Shown here piece after piece: positions 43,781 to 55,111 of a stretch of 64,000 nucleotides of DNA. Where the stretch lies: positions 1,240,001-1,304,000 of the forward strand of contig NZ_FOCW01000001.1 in assembly GCF_900110225.1 (NCBI RefSeq), given 5' to 3'. Below the pieces are notes generated by a model. The model had not been told where the DNA came from. It was given only the letters and a program-made list of their open reading frames with translations, and ran no database searches. This DNA comes from Allobrachymonas denitrificans DSM 15123. GTDB taxonomy: Bacteria; Pseudomonadota; Gammaproteobacteria; Burkholderiales; Burkholderiaceae_C. The position numbers and the translations under genes were made by a program. How positions within the stretch are numbered: position 1 is the stretch's first letter; every line of letters starts with the position of its first letter.

Positions 43781-45178
43781 TCAGCCTGCGCTGCGCGCCA
43801 TCTGGTCGGCGCGTGCGCGCAGGTGCAGCGCCAGCTGGCTCACGGACGGATGCTGCCACGCTGGTGCATGCTCTTCATCCTCCAGGACTGTGGGGAGTGC
43901 GGTACGCATGGCTTGCGCGAGTGTGCGGACGCGTTTACGCACCTGGTTGGGCGAAAGACCGCATTGCTGGGCGAATTCGTCCCAGGCGGCGTCGCCCGGA
44001 GCCCCTGTGCTGCGATGCCGGCCAATGGCGAGAGCCATGCGTGCCGGCTCGGCCAGATGCGGCATCGGGGACACCAGGGTGCTGCAGACATCCCAGAGCG
44101 GTGCCAGCTGCCAGTGCCCGGCTTCGTTACGCTGGAGCAGCAGGCGGTGCGGAGATGCAAGCGCATCCCCCACCAGCACAAAGCCGACCACCAGATCCAG
44201 CAGTTGCAGAACCGGCAGCACACTGGGTTGCGCATGCTCACGCAGCAGGGCAAAACTGGCAGCCCAGCCGGAAGCCTGACGGGATGTGGCTGCGCCGGGA
44301 GCCAGTCCCAAGGCCTGCCCCAGGGTTTCAGTCTGAATGCGTGTAACACTGCCATCCTCTTCGAGCCTGCGATCGGGACGGAGCTGCAACAAGGTAGTGA
44401 TGGACTCCGACTGCATCAACTGGGCAGCCTGCACCGGTACGCCCATTTTCTGCAGCAGCTGCATGGTGAAGGCACGCTGCAGCAGCGCGGCATCCTGTCC
44501 GCCGGGCGCCATCCAGAGCACGTGACTGCTGTTGGGGTCCTGCGCGTTGCCATTCTCGTCTTCTTGCCAAATCGGCACCACGGCCACACTGGCGGGCCAG
44601 GAAGAGCGTGCCTCAGCCGGGCGGCCGAGAATCAGTTCGCCACAGGCATGCAGCAGGGCCTGCCCTGCGGCGTCACCCTGCCCGTCCCGCGTCTGGCTGT
44701 CATCGAACAGCGGCAACTGCGGAGCGGCCGGGCTGGCGGCGGGAAGCAGGCTGCTGACCAGATCCATGGCGTAGCGCTTGCGTCCGCTCTGCAGCTTGCG
44801 CAGCGAAACAGCCCCCAGGCAGTCGGCACCCAATGCCTCCAGCAGGGCAAGATCGTCGTCCTGGGCAATCTGCAACTCGGTCGATAGCGCCTGCCGGAGC
44901 GCTCCCGCAGGCAGCAGACCGGCGAAGAAGGCGTGGCTGGCCCAATGGTCGAACGGCTTGTCCTGCAAGGGAAGGTGCCACGACAGGGGCACGGCATCGG
45001 CACGTTCCAGCCATTCAGGGGCGTAGCTGAACTGCAGCCAGCCCTGGCTGGGCGCCGCCAGGGGGCTTCCCTTGGCGGATGCCTTGCCGCCAGGCGTTCC
45101 ACGATGGGTGAGCGAACCCACAAGCTGATCGTGCAACAGAACCTGCAGACTGAGGGTGGAACGCGCTTGGCTGGTCAT
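43781..45178 (-). CDS. Degenerate HipA-family protein (putative pseudokinase toxin)
   Basis: This protein of 465 residues has the full HipA layout and follows a hipB-like gene, but catalytic positions are changed. The ATP-binding Lys of the HIIKLP strand in E. coli HipA corresponds to Trp222 (HVLWMAP). The catalytic loop (family G-N/A-T-D-x-H-x-K-N) is replaced by GDALASPH at 337-344, so the catalytic Asp aligns with Leu340. The metal Asp in the later YD motif is kept (Trp362-Asp363). The frame is open, so this is divergence, not a frameshift. It could be an inactive regulator, a corepressor, or a distinct HipA branch. Confidence 0.75.
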   Translation of the reverse strand: MTSQARSTLSLQVLLHDQLVGSLTHRGTPGGKASAKGSPLAAPSQGWLQFSYAPEWLERADAVPLSWHLPLQDKPFDHWASHAFFAGLLPAGALRQALSTELQIAQDDDLALLEALGADCLGAVSLRKLQSGRKRYAMDLVSSLLPAASPAAPQLPLFDDSQTRDGQGDAAGQALLHACGELILGRPAEARSSWPASVAVVPIWQEDENGNAQDPNSSHVLWMAPGGQDAALLQRAFTMQLLQKMGVPVQAAQLMQSESITTLLQLRPDRRLEEDGSVTRIQTETLGQALGLAPGAATSRQASGWAASFALLREHAQPSVLPVLQLLDLVVGFVLVGDALASPHRLLLQRNEAGHWQLAPLWDVCSTLVSPMPHLAEPARMALAIGRHRSTGAPGDAAWDEFAQQCGLSPNQVRKRVRTLAQAMRTALPTVLEDEEHAPAWQHPSVSQLALHLRARADQMARSAG

Positions 45179-45191
45179 CCGGTTTCCTTGT

Positions 45192-45449
45192 TCAGGCCTC
45201 CTCGGCCACATCGTCGGCGAGGGGCACTCCCTGCATGCCGAGGCGTGCGCCAAGGGCTTGCACGACCTGCAGTACCTTGTTCAGGCGCACGGTCGTCTTG
45301 CCGGCCTCGAGTTCGACCACGAAACGCAGTCCGACTCCGGCGGCCAGTGCCACGTCGGCCTGGGTCAGCCCCAGGGCCTTGCGTGCCCGGTACAACGCCA
45401 ACCCCAGATCCTGGGGACTATCTATGGGTTGCAAGGCGAGTTTTTGCAT
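45192..45449 (-). CDS. hipB: HipB-like XRE family antitoxin
   Basis: This 85-residue DNA-binding protein has a complete helix-turn-helix (LGLTQADVALAAGVGLRFVVELEAGKTTV, residues about 31-59), typical of HipB antitoxins. The ATG at 45449 is chosen since it places the start near the predicted promoter; an ATG at 45479 would add ten residues. It is 13 bp upstream of the hipA-like gene. It probably represses its own operon through the palindrome in the promoter spacer. Confidence 0.85.
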   Translation of the reverse strand: MQKLALQPIDSPQDLGLALYRARKALGLTQADVALAAGVGLRFVVELEAGKTTVRLNKVLQVVQALGARLGMQGVPLADDVAEEA

Positions 45450-45482
45450 GTCTATTTCCCGCTCGGGGTTTTCATGCACAAC

Positions 45483-45511
45483 ATTTTACAAATATGGTAT
45501 TTGTATGGCAA
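45483..45511 (-). promoter_or_regulatory. hipBA promoter with palindromic operator in its spacer
   Basis: On the minus strand: -35 TTGCCA (45511-45506), 17-bp spacer, -10 TAAAAT (45488-45483). The perfect inverted repeat ACAAATA-TGG-TATTTGT (45488-45504) fills the spacer, so a bound HipB dimer would block RNA polymerase. The promoter boxes match five of six bases each. Confidence 0.65.
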
Positions 45512-45597
45512 GCCTCATGTGTCGGGAAAGCACCCACATGGGCTTGCCGTTTTCCATAGCACAATCGCACGATCGTTCTTATTGTGGTGCTGCAACC

Positions 45598-46065
45598 ATG
45601 GCATTGGCCTTTACCCCCTTCTGGATCAACCTGTACACAGCGGCAAAACTTCCGTCTGCCTGGCTGGCGGGTGTGCGCGTGCACAGCCTGAGCAATACGG
45701 AATGCGAAACGCGCGTCCGGCACCGCTGGATCAACCAGAACCCGTTCCAGTCCATGTACTTTGCCGTGCAGGCCATGGCGGCAGAGATGTCGACGGGATT
45801 GCTGCTGATCGCCAAGATCCGGGAGTCCGGACAGCCAGTATCCATGCTGGTGGCCAACAACCGGGCGCATTTCAGCAAGAAGGCACGCGGGCGTCTGCGC
45901 TTTCGCTGTACGGATGGCGCCGCACTGGAAGCTGCCGTGCGGGAAGCGCTGGCAAGCGGCGAGGGACGCACGGTCTGGGTGCGTAGCGAAGGCCGTGACG
46001 AGAGCGGGGATCTCGTCAGCAGCTTCGAATTCGAATGGACGGTGCGGGGCAAGAAGGCGGGTTGA
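45598..46065 (+). CDS. DUF4442 hotdog-fold protein
   Basis: This protein of 155 residues matches the DUF4442 (YiiD C-terminal-like) hotdog family. NLYTAAKLPSAWLAGVRVHSL and RHRWINQNPFQSMYFAVQAMAAEMSTG correspond to its conserved start and helix. Such proteins are suspected acyl-CoA thioesterases, but no catalytic residue is certain here. It starts at the ATG at 45598 and is divergent from hipBA. Confidence 0.75.
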   Translation: MALAFTPFWINLYTAAKLPSAWLAGVRVHSLSNTECETRVRHRWINQNPFQSMYFAVQAMAAEMSTGLLLIAKIRESGQPVSMLVANNRAHFSKKARGRLRFRCTDGAALEAAVREALASGEGRTVWVRSEGRDESGDLVSSFEFEWTVRGKKAG

Positions 46066-46084
46066 GGGCCCTGCCCCTGCAAAA

Positions 46085-46441
46085 TCAGAACGTCAGAACC
46101 TTGTCGGCCGCCAGCGTGTAGTCGGCCAGTTCACCCAGGTTGCCAATGCTGCAGCCTTCGATCAGCGGCAGATCCAGCAGACCGCGGCTTTGCACGCAGG
46201 TGCGGCACAGCTTGACCACGCCACCCAGCTCGACCAGGGTTTCAATCATTTCCTGCATGGTGTTGCCACTGGCGTGTTGCTGGTTGGGCAGTGCCATCAC
46301 CGTGGCATCGGACATCAGGAATACGGTGATCTGCGGCTTGTTCTCTTCCTTGCCGGCCAGCGCCAGGGCCAGACGCATGGCGGACAGGCTCAGTTCGCTG
46401 CCGTATGGGGGAGCGTTGACGATGAAGAGGATGTTTTGCAT
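46085..46441 (-). CDS. DsrE/YchN family sulfur-relay-like protein
   Basis: This 118-residue protein of the DsrE/DsrF (YchN) fold has IVNAPPYGSELSLSAMRLALALA at the start and a conserved cysteine pair LCRTCVQSRG near residue 80. The cysteines could carry sulfur, as in TusD/DsrE proteins. No other tus or dsr genes are nearby, so its partner is unknown. Confidence 0.85.
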   Translation of the reverse strand: MQNILFIVNAPPYGSELSLSAMRLALALAGKEENKPQITVFLMSDATVMALPNQQHASGNTMQEMIETLVELGGVVKLCRTCVQSRGLLDLPLIEGCSIGNLGELADYTLAADKVLTF

Positions 46442-46602
46442 GGGTATCTCGCGGTAACGGAAAAGTAAAACTATAGCAGGCGGGCGCTCCCTTCGAGGAG
46501 CAGGTCACGTCGACTTGCACGGAGGCCGTACATCAGCCAAAGGCGAACAATCCGCGCGTGCGCCACGTCGGCTTGAACAGGCGGCCGCCGTGGCCGCCCT
46601 GC

Positions 46603-48993
46603 CTATCGCTTCAGCCCCTTGAGCTTCTCGAAGGCCGATGCCATGGCGGTGGCCTGGGGCTGTGCCTGCGCACCACGTCCGTATCCGCCGTGACGCTGCT
46701 GCCCGCGCCCTGCTCCCTCAAAGCGGTTCTCGCGCGGTTCGCGTTTGCCGGTGGGGGCATCCAGTTTCATGGTCAGGCTGATGCGCTTGCGTGCCACGTC
46801 GACTTCCAGCACCTTCACCTTGACGATCTGGCCGGTCTTGACGATTTCACGGGCGTCCTCGACGAACTTGTTGGCCAGCTGGCTGACGTGGACCAGGCCA
46901 TCCTGGTGCACGCCCAGGTCGACGAAGGCGCCGAAGGCGGCTACGTTGCTCACGGTGCCTTCCAGCACCATGCCCTCCTTCAGGTCGGCGATGTCTTCCA
47001 CGCCGTCATTGAAACGGGCCACGGCGAAGTCAGGGCGAGGGTCGCGACCAGGTTTTTCCAGTTCCTGCAGGATGTCCTTCACCGTGATGACGCCGAACTG
47101 CTCGTTGGCGAACAGCTCGGGGCGCAGGGTCTTGAGCAACTCGGCGCGGCCCATCACCTCTTCCACTGGCTTGCCGGCCTTGGCGATGATCTGCTGTACC
47201 ACGGGATAGGTTTCCGGGTGCACGCCGGTCAGGTCCAGCGGGTTGTCGCCGCCGCGGATGCGCAGAAAGCCGGCACTCTGCTCGAAAGTCTTGGGGCCGA
47301 GCCCGGTTACCTTGAGCAGTTGCTGGCGGTTGGCAAAGGCACCGTTGGCTTCGCGCCAGCGCACCACCGACTTGGCCACGGTGGCGGACAGGCCGGACAC
47401 GCGGCTCAGCAGCGGCACGCTGGCGGTGTTCAGGTCCACGCCAACGGCGTTCACGCAGTCTTCCACCACGGCATCCAGCGTGCGGGCCAGCTCGCTCTGG
47501 TTCACATCGTGCTGGTACTGGCCCACGCCGATGCTCTTGGGATCGATCTTGACCAGTTCGGCCAGCGGATCCTGCAGGCGGCGCGCGATGCTGGCGGCGC
47601 CGCGCAGGCTCACGTCCACATCGGGCATTTCCTGGCTGGCGTACTCGCTGGCGCTGTAGACGGAAGCGCCCGCCTCGCTCACTACTACCTTCTGGATGGC
47701 CAGCTTTTCGACATTGTTGGAGGCAGCCATCTTGTCCAGCAGCTTGATCAGGTCGCCGGCGAGCTTGTCGGTTTCGCGGCTGGCAGTGCCGTTGCCGATG
47801 GCGATCAGGTTGACGCTGTGTTTGGCGCACAGGCGCGCGAGCGTGTGCAGGCTGCCTTCCCAGTCCTTGCGCGGTTCGTGCGGGAAGACGGTGGCGGTGT
47901 CGACCAGCTTGCCGGTGGCATCGACCACGGCCACCTTGACGCCAGTGCGGATGCCCGGGTCCAGGCCCATCACGGATTTCTGTCCGGCGGGAGCAGCCAG
48001 CAGCAGATCGCGCAAATTGTCGCCAAACACCTTGATGGCGACTTTTTCGGCATCTTCGCGCAGGCGGGCGAACAGGTCGCGCTCGATGGAGAGCGCCAGT
48101 TTCACGCGCCAGGTCCAGGCCACGCACTTGCGCAGCAGGTCATCGGACGGGCGGTTCTGGTGGCTCCAGCCCAAGTGCAATGCAATCTTGCCTTCGGCCA
48201 GGCTGGGCTGGCCGAGTTTGGGTTTTTCGCCTTCGGGCAGGATGCTGTCGGACAGCACCAGCTTGGCGTCGAGAATGTCCTGCGCGCGGCCGCGGAATAC
48301 GGCCAGGGCACGGTGGGATGGCACGCGGCCGATGGGCTCGTCGTAGTCGAAATAGTCGCGGAACTTGGCCACTTCGGCGTCGTTCTCGTTCTTGCCAGCC
48401 ATCAGCTTGCTCTGGAACAGGCCTTCATGCCACATCCATTCACGCAGGTTCTGCACCAGGGCGGCATCTTCGGCCCAGCGCTCGCTCAGGATGTCGCGCA
48501 CGCCATCTAGCACGGCCTGCACCGTGGTGAAGTCTTCACCGCCCTCACCTTTCTCTGCCAGGACAAAAGCCTGTGCTTCGGCCTGCGGATCGAGCGAAGG
48601 ATCGGCAAACAGCTTGTCGGCCAAGGGCTCGATGCCGAATTCGCGGGCAATCTGGCCCTTGGTGCGGCGCTTGGGCTTGTAGGGCAGGTACAGGTCTTCC
48701 AGTTCCTGCTTGGTGGGCGCGGCTTCGATGGCAGCGCGCAGCTCGGGCGTCAGCTTGCCCTGCTCGTCGATGCTCTTGAGCACGGCGGCGCGGCGGTCGG
48801 ACAGTTCGCGCAGATAGGACAGGCGGGTTTCCAGTTCGCGCAGCTGCGCATCGTCCAGGCCACCCGTGGCCTCCTTGCGGTAACGGGCGATGAAAGGGAC
48901 GGTGGCGCCACCATCGAGAAGCTCAACTGCTGTCTGAACTTGACGCGGCAGTACCTTGATTTCACTGGCGATTTGTTCGATGATGCTTTGCAC
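46603..48993 (-). CDS. tex: Tex family transcription accessory protein
   Basis: Tex (796 residues) is a nucleic-acid-binding protein that affects transcription and stress survival. It has the N-terminal Tex-like helices (residues about 1-190), the YqgF nuclease-like domain with [17 protein letters not shown], a helix-hairpin-helix region ([41 protein letters not shown]) and a C-terminal S1 RNA-binding domain ([30 protein letters not shown]). The start is a GTG at 48993 with the ribosome site gagga 8 bp before it. The extreme C-terminus is Gly/Arg/Gln-rich. Confidence 0.94.
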   Translation of the reverse strand: MQSIIEQIASEIKVLPRQVQTAVELLDGGATVPFIARYRKEATGGLDDAQLRELETRLSYLRELSDRRAAVLKSIDEQGKLTPELRAAIEAAPTKQELEDLYLPYKPKRRTKGQIAREFGIEPLADKLFADPSLDPQAEAQAFVLAEKGEGGEDFTTVQAVLDGVRDILSERWAEDAALVQNLREWMWHEGLFQSKLMAGKNENDAEVAKFRDYFDYDEPIGRVPSHRALAVFRGRAQDILDAKLVLSDSILPEGEKPKLGQPSLAEGKIALHLGWSHQNRPSDDLLRKCVAWTWRVKLALSIERDLFARLREDAEKVAIKVFGDNLRDLLLAAPAGQKSVMGLDPGIRTGVKVAVVDATGKLVDTATVFPHEPRKDWEGSLHTLARLCAKHSVNLIAIGNGTASRETDKLAGDLIKLLDKMAASNNVEKLAIQKVVVSEAGASVYSASEYASQEMPDVDVSLRGAASIARRLQDPLAELVKIDPKSIGVGQYQHDVNQSELARTLDAVVEDCVNAVGVDLNTASVPLLSRVSGLSATVAKSVVRWREANGAFANRQQLLKVTGLGPKTFEQSAGFLRIRGGDNPLDLTGVHPETYPVVQQIIAKAGKPVEEVMGRAELLKTLRPELFANEQFGVITVKDILQELEKPGRDPRPDFAVARFNDGVEDIADLKEGMVLEGTVSNVAAFGAFVDLGVHQDGLVHVSQLANKFVEDAREIVKTGQIVKVKVLEVDVARKRISLTMKLDAPTGKREPRENRFEGAGRGQQRHGGYGRGAQAQPQATAMASAFEKLKGLKR

Positions 48994-49203
48994 TGCGGGA
49001 ATCCTCTGGCGCGCACATGATCGCGCGCAACTGCTGTCTGAAAAACGTAGCAGTGTGCCACAAGGCACTCTCCTTTCCGGGGATCCGTCTGAGTAGATCG
49101 TGCACTTTCCCGCCCTGTGGGTGCGAAAAAGGCCGGTCTGCAAGCACATTGCTCCCGTCATCCAGCACAGGCACAATGGCGCACCGCCTTGCCATTTTCC
49201 GCC

Positions 49204-49605
49204 ATGCCCACCGTGATTTCCCTGCTCAAACGCACCCTGCAGTCGCTGGCAGGCCTGCTGCTGGCATTGGTGGTGCTGTTCGAGGAATGGGGCTGGATTC
49301 CGCTGTCCCGCCTGCTGCAAGCGCTGGGACGGTTGCACGTGTGGCGCGTGCTGGAAAAACGGATAGCCGCCCTGCCCCCGCACTGGGCACTGCCCCTGTT
49401 TGCCACGCCGATGGTGGTGCTGTTTCCCGTCAAGCTGCTGGTGCTGCAGCGGCTGGCTACCGGGCACCTGTGGCAGGCTGCGGTGCTGGAAATTCTCTCC
49501 AAACTGGTGGGCACCGCGATAGTGGCCTGGCTGTTTCAGCTGGTGCAGCCGGCCCTGATGCAGATCGGCTGGTTTGCGCGCTGGTATCCGCGCTGGCTGC
49601 TCTGA
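49204..49605 (+). CDS. Small multi-pass membrane protein, unknown function
   Basis: This 133-residue protein has two to three hydrophobic helices (about 15-30, 55-75 and 92-108), with [22 protein letters not shown] and [19 protein letters not shown] as recognisable blocks of an unnamed proteobacterial membrane family. The ATG at 49204 begins the hydrophobic region. It is divergent from tex. No function can be stated. Confidence 0.65.
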   Translation: MPTVISLLKRTLQSLAGLLLALVVLFEEWGWIPLSRLLQALGRLHVWRVLEKRIAALPPHWALPLFATPMVVLFPVKLLVLQRLATGHLWQAAVLEILSKLVGTAIVAWLFQLVQPALMQIGWFARWYPRWLL

Positions 49606-49826
49606 AAGGCGCGCTGGTTCGCACTGATCCGCAGCAGCCGTCCCTGGCGCATCGGGCGCCTGATGCGCCGGCGTGTGCGGCGCTGGTGGCACACGCTACA
49701 AAAACAGGCATAAGTTCACGTGCCGTAGCACCTTGCTGCGGGGCGGCTTGTTTCAGCCGCCGGGGCATCCGGTATATTCTCAGGCTAGGTCACCAGAAGG
49801 ATGGCCAACGGCACAAGGAGAACACC

Positions 49827-50351
49827 ATGCGCAATCGCACCATTCTGATGATCATCTTCTTTATTCTCGTGGCGGCGTTTGTGGCCCTGAACTGGGCCGA
49901 ATTGTCGCGTCCGACCGCGCTGAATCTGGGCATGTCCGAGGTGCAGGGCCCGTTGGGTCTGGTGATGCTGGGTATCCTGGGGCTGGCCGTGATCCTGTTC
50001 CTGGTCTATGCCGTCACCCTGCAGACCGCCTCCCTGCTGGAAGCGCGCAACCACACCAAGGAACTCAACGCCCAGCGTGACCTGGCCAACAAGGCCGAAG
50101 TCAGCCGCTTTACCGAGCTGCGCGGCGTGATCGACCAGATTGAGAGTGACTCGCGCACGCGCCAGAACGAGCTCAAGCAGTGGTTCGAACAGCGTATGGC
50201 GACGCTGCAGCAGGAAATGGGCTCGAAGATTGACAACAGCGGCAATACGCTGGCGGCCTACATGGGTGAGCTGGAAGACCGTTTCGAGGGCCGCAGCAGC
50301 GCGCGTCCGGCAGGTCCCCGCACGATTGACGATGTGACGCCACGTGGTTGA
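49827..50351 (+). CDS. LapA-like membrane protein with coiled coil
   Basis: This protein of 174 residues has two membrane helices (about 5-22 and 44-65) followed by a charged, coiled-coil-like region (about 75-130). The two-helix part resembles the DUF1049 / LapA (YciS) family, though the tail is longer than in E. coli LapA. The start has a clear ribosome site (aaggag). A TATATT box lies about 50 bp upstream. Its function is unproven; LapA helps control lipopolysaccharide synthesis in E. coli. Confidence 0.6.
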   Translation: MRNRTILMIIFFILVAAFVALNWAELSRPTALNLGMSEVQGPLGLVMLGILGLAVILFLVYAVTLQTASLLEARNHTKELNAQRDLANKAEVSRFTELRGVIDQIESDSRTRQNELKQWFEQRMATLQQEMGSKIDNSGNTLAAYMGELEDRFEGRSSARPAGPRTIDDVTPRG

Positions 50352-50375
50352 GGCGAGACCCTTTCGCCGACAGCC

Positions 50376-50930
50376 TCAATCCGTCGAAATCACCTGATCC
50401 ATCTCTTTGGGCAGGTGCAGTTCCTGCGCCTTCTTGCTGCCCACGGCCAGCTTGCGCACAAACTTGAAGGTGCCGGTGGCATGCGCACACGGCTTGCCAG
50501 CCTCGTTGTAGAGCGTGCCTTCGGTAAATGCCATGGTGGCAGTACGGTGGATGAGGCGGCCCTTCCCTGTCAGCGTGCCCTGGGCCGGCTGCATGAAACT
50601 GGTCTTCATCTCGATGGTGACTACGCCCATGTTGGGCTCCAGGCAGCGGGCCGAAGCGGCCAGCGTGACGTCGAGCAGCGTCATGCAGACACCGCCATGC
50701 ACCACGTTGAACGAGTTGAGGTGCTCCGGCTGGGGCGTGTAGCGCAGCCGGGATTCGCCGTTGGCCGACATTTCCGTCACGATGCCCAGATGCTCCACGA
50801 AGGGGATGTGGGGCACATTGATGCGGGTGGCCGTCGCGGATTCCGTGTCGGGCGAAACTTCTGACTCGGACTGCGCGGAAGCTACCTCCCTCTCCGCTGC
50901 GCCGGCCTTCTCCAGCGAACCGGCGCTCAT
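50376..50930 (-). CDS. PaaI family thioesterase
   Basis: This 184-residue protein has an N-terminal low-complexity stretch (Ala/Ser/Glu, residues 1-38) and then a hotdog thioesterase domain. The PaaI pattern HLNSFNVVHGGVCMTLLDVTLA includes the usual VHGG loop and an acidic helix residue. It probably hydrolyses acyl- or aryl-CoA. Its ATG overlaps the end of the Dabb gene (ATGA) in the beta-oxidation operon. Confidence 0.85.
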   Translation of the reverse strand: MSAGSLEKAGAAEREVASAQSESEVSPDTESATATRINVPHIPFVEHLGIVTEMSANGESRLRYTPQPEHLNSFNVVHGGVCMTLLDVTLAASARCLEPNMGVVTIEMKTSFMQPAQGTLTGKGRLIHRTATMAFTEGTLYNEAGKPCAHATGTFKFVRKLAVGSKKAQELHLPKEMDQVISTD

Positions 50931-51208
50931 GCTTCGTAATCCACCACGGTGCGGCTGGAACACAGCGGCTTGACCTGCGCCTTCACCGCCATGTGGTCCG
51001 GATGGTCCTGGTAGGCATCCAGCACTTCCTTGCTCTCGAAGGCAGAGTACAGCACCACGTCGGCATTGGCTTCCAGCCCGTCGGTGCGGATGCCGGCTTC
51101 CAGCGCAAGGATGCCGGGCACCACGTTGCGGCAGCTTTCGAGCAGCGCCTTCATGCGCGGTGCGTCGGCGGGGTTGTGCAGGGTCCAGATGACGATGTGC
51201 TTGATCAT
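50927..51208 (-). CDS. Dabb domain (stress-responsive A/B barrel) protein
   Basis: This 93-residue dimeric alpha/beta-barrel family protein begins MIKHIVIWTL and contains GLEANADVVLYSAFESKEVLDAYQDHPDHMAV, both classic for Dabb proteins. Function in bacteria is unclear. It lies between the thiolase (35-bp gap) and the thioesterase gene with overlap, so it is part of this fatty-acid operon. Confidence 0.88.
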   Translation of the reverse strand: MIKHIVIWTLHNPADAPRMKALLESCRNVVPGILALEAGIRTDGLEANADVVLYSAFESKEVLDAYQDHPDHMAVKAQVKPLCSSRTVVDYEA

Positions 51209-51243
51209 GGTATGCGGTATCGAAGTGCAGAAAAGCGCACAGC

Positions 51244-52419
51244 TTACAGCACTTCGAACACGCCCGCAGCCCCCATGCCGCCGCCAATGCACATGGTGAC
51301 GCAGACGCGCTTCGCACCACGACGCTTGCCTTCGATCAGCGCATGGCCCACCAGACGCTGGCCGCTCATGCCGTAAGGGTGTCCCACCGCAATGGCGCCG
51401 CCATTCACGTTCAGGCGGTCATCCGGGATGCCGAGGCGTTCACGGCAATACAGCACCTGCACGGCGAAGGCCTCGTTCAGCTCCCACAGGTCGATATCGC
51501 CCACAGTCAGGCCCAGGCGGTCGAGCACCTTGGGCACGGCAAATACCGGGCCGATGCCCATTTCGTCAGGCGCGCAGCCGGCCACGGCAAAGCCAAGGAA
51601 GCGGCCCAGCGGCTGCAGGCCACGCTGCTCGGCGAGTTTCTCGTCCATCACCACGCAGGCGCCGGCGCCATCGGAAAACTGGCTGGCGTTGCCGGCAGAC
51701 ACGGTGCCGCCCGGCAGGCTGGAGCGCAGGCCGGCGACTGCTTCGAGCGTCGTGCCTTCGCGCAGGCCTTCATCCTTGCTGACGGTGACCTGCTTCGTGA
51801 CCAGGCCCAGTGTCTTGTCGGCAATGCCGGCAGTGACGGTGATGGGCGCAATCTCGGCATCGAACAGGCCGGCAGCCTGGGCCGCGCAGGCCTTTTGCTG
51901 GCTGGCGGCGCCGTAGGCGTCCATGGCGTCGCGGCTGATGCCGTAGCGCTTGGCCACGATCTCGGCCGTCTGCAGCATGTTGAGGTAAATGTCGGGGCGG
52001 TTCTGATCCAGCCAGCTGTCCTTAAGCATGTGCTGGTTCATTTCCTGCTGCACGCAGGAGATGCTTTCCAGGCCGCCAGCCACATAGACACTGCCCTCGC
52101 CTGCAATGATGCGCTGCGCGGCCAGCGCAATGCTCTGCAGGCCGGAGGAACAGTAACGGTTCACGGTCATGCCGGACACGTTGTCCGGCAGGCCGGCGCG
52201 GATCACGATCTGGCGTGCGATGTTGGCGCCGGTGGCGCCCTCGGGCAAGGCGCAGCCCATGATCACGTCTTCCACCTCGGCCGGGTCAATGCCCGCGCGC
52301 TGGATGGCGTGCTGCACCACATGGCCGCCGAGCGTGGCGCCGTGGGTCAGGTTGAAGGAGCCCCTCCAGCTCTTGGCCAACGGGGTGCGTGCGGTGGATA
52401 CGATGACGGCGGATGTCAT
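51244..52419 (-). CDS. fadA: Acetyl-CoA acyltransferase (3-ketoacyl-CoA thiolase)
   Basis: This 391-residue thiolase performs the last step of beta-oxidation. The acyl-enzyme Cys is in [10 protein letters not shown], the catalytic His in [14 protein letters not shown], and the second Cys in [20 protein letters not shown] is also conserved. It is 35 bp downstream of the FadB-like gene, forming the alpha/beta pair of a trifunctional-like complex. Symbol fadA is given by role and may differ from E. coli FadA. Confidence 0.93.
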   Translation of the reverse strand: MTSAVIVSTARTPLAKSWRGSFNLTHGATLGGHVVQHAIQRAGIDPAEVEDVIMGCALPEGATGANIARQIVIRAGLPDNVSGMTVNRYCSSGLQSIALAAQRIIAGEGSVYVAGGLESISCVQQEMNQHMLKDSWLDQNRPDIYLNMLQTAEIVAKRYGISRDAMDAYGAASQQKACAAQAAGLFDAEIAPITVTAGIADKTLGLVTKQVTVSKDEGLREGTTLEAVAGLRSSLPGGTVSAGNASQFSDGAGACVVMDEKLAEQRGLQPLGRFLGFAVAGCAPDEMGIGPVFAVPKVLDRLGLTVGDIDLWELNEAFAVQVLYCRERLGIPDDRLNVNGGAIAVGHPYGMSGQRLVGHALIEGKRRGAKRVCVTMCIGGGMGAAGVFEVL

Positions 52420-52454
52420 GGCGGTGTTCTCCTCGTTGTTCTGCTTGTGGGATG

Positions 52455-54554
<2,100 letters not shown>

Positions 54555-54613
54555 GGACTGAGTCTCCGGCTGAAGTTCCGACGCTGCCAGGGTGAGGTCG
54601 AAACAGATCCCCG

Positions 54614-54689
54614 TTTCTGCTTCGCGATGAAGCAGAAAAGTACGGTCGTTTTATTTTCAGCAGATTGTAGGGGAGAAACAGCAAGTCAA
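54614..54689 (-). promoter_or_regulatory. fadB operon promoter, candidate operator and leader hairpin
   Basis: On the minus strand a -10 TACAAT (54669-54664) with -35-like TTGACT (54689-54684, short 14-bp spacing) predicts a start near 54657. Just after it lies a gapped palindrome, AAAA-GTACGGTCG-TTTT (54636-54652), typical in position for a TetR-type repressor site. Overlapping its end is a perfect 10-bp hairpin, TTTCTGCTTC/GAAGCAGAAA (54614-54638), in the untranslated leader. No T-tract follows the hairpin. Confidence 0.45.
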
Positions 54690-54772
54690 GCGTGACCGGA
54701 TGACAAGGGATAACCCAGGGGAAACGCAAAATTCTTCTTCACCGGAAGATGGTCGGCGGAACACCCCAAGGC

Positions 54773-55111
54773 TCAAACCATGGCGTAGGACAGCCCGCCA
54801 TAGGCCAGAATGCCGGCCAGCGTAGGCAGTGCAACTCCCCCAGCGATACGGCGCACCAGCACGATCGCAAGCAGCGACAGCACCACCCGCAGCAGCGGCC
54901 AAGCAGGCTGCCCCCATTGCCATTGCGACCAGAGCGAAGCCACCAGCAAGGAGCCGATCGCAGCCGGGCCCAGCGCCTGCAAGGCACCGCGCAGCCAGGG
55001 CTGCATGGCTTCATCTCCCCTGCCCTGATGCCAGCGCATGGGCCAGAGGCGGATCAGGAAGGTGCCCGCGCCGCACAGCAGCACCACCCACCAGAGATCG
55101 GATGCGTTCAT
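54773..55111 (-). CDS. azlD: AzlD family branched-chain amino acid transport protein
   Basis: This small 112-residue protein has four hydrophobic helices, of the AzlD family, the partner of AzlC in export of branched-chain amino acids. MNASDLWWVVLLCGAGTFLIRLWPM is the family start, and the helix starting near residue 46 carries an Ala/Ile pattern. It overlaps azlC by 4 bp, so the two are translated together. Confidence 0.85.
   Translation of the reverse strand: MNASDLWWVVLLCGAGTFLIRLWPMRWHQGRGDEAMQPWLRGALQALGPAAIGSLLVASLWSQWQWGQPAWPLLRVVLSLLAIVLVRRIAGGVALPTLAGILAYGGLSYAMV

Noticed and set aside
46558-48510. A 650-codon plus-strand frame antisense to tex
   Set aside because: Low-complexity translation with no motif; tex is clearly the coding strand.
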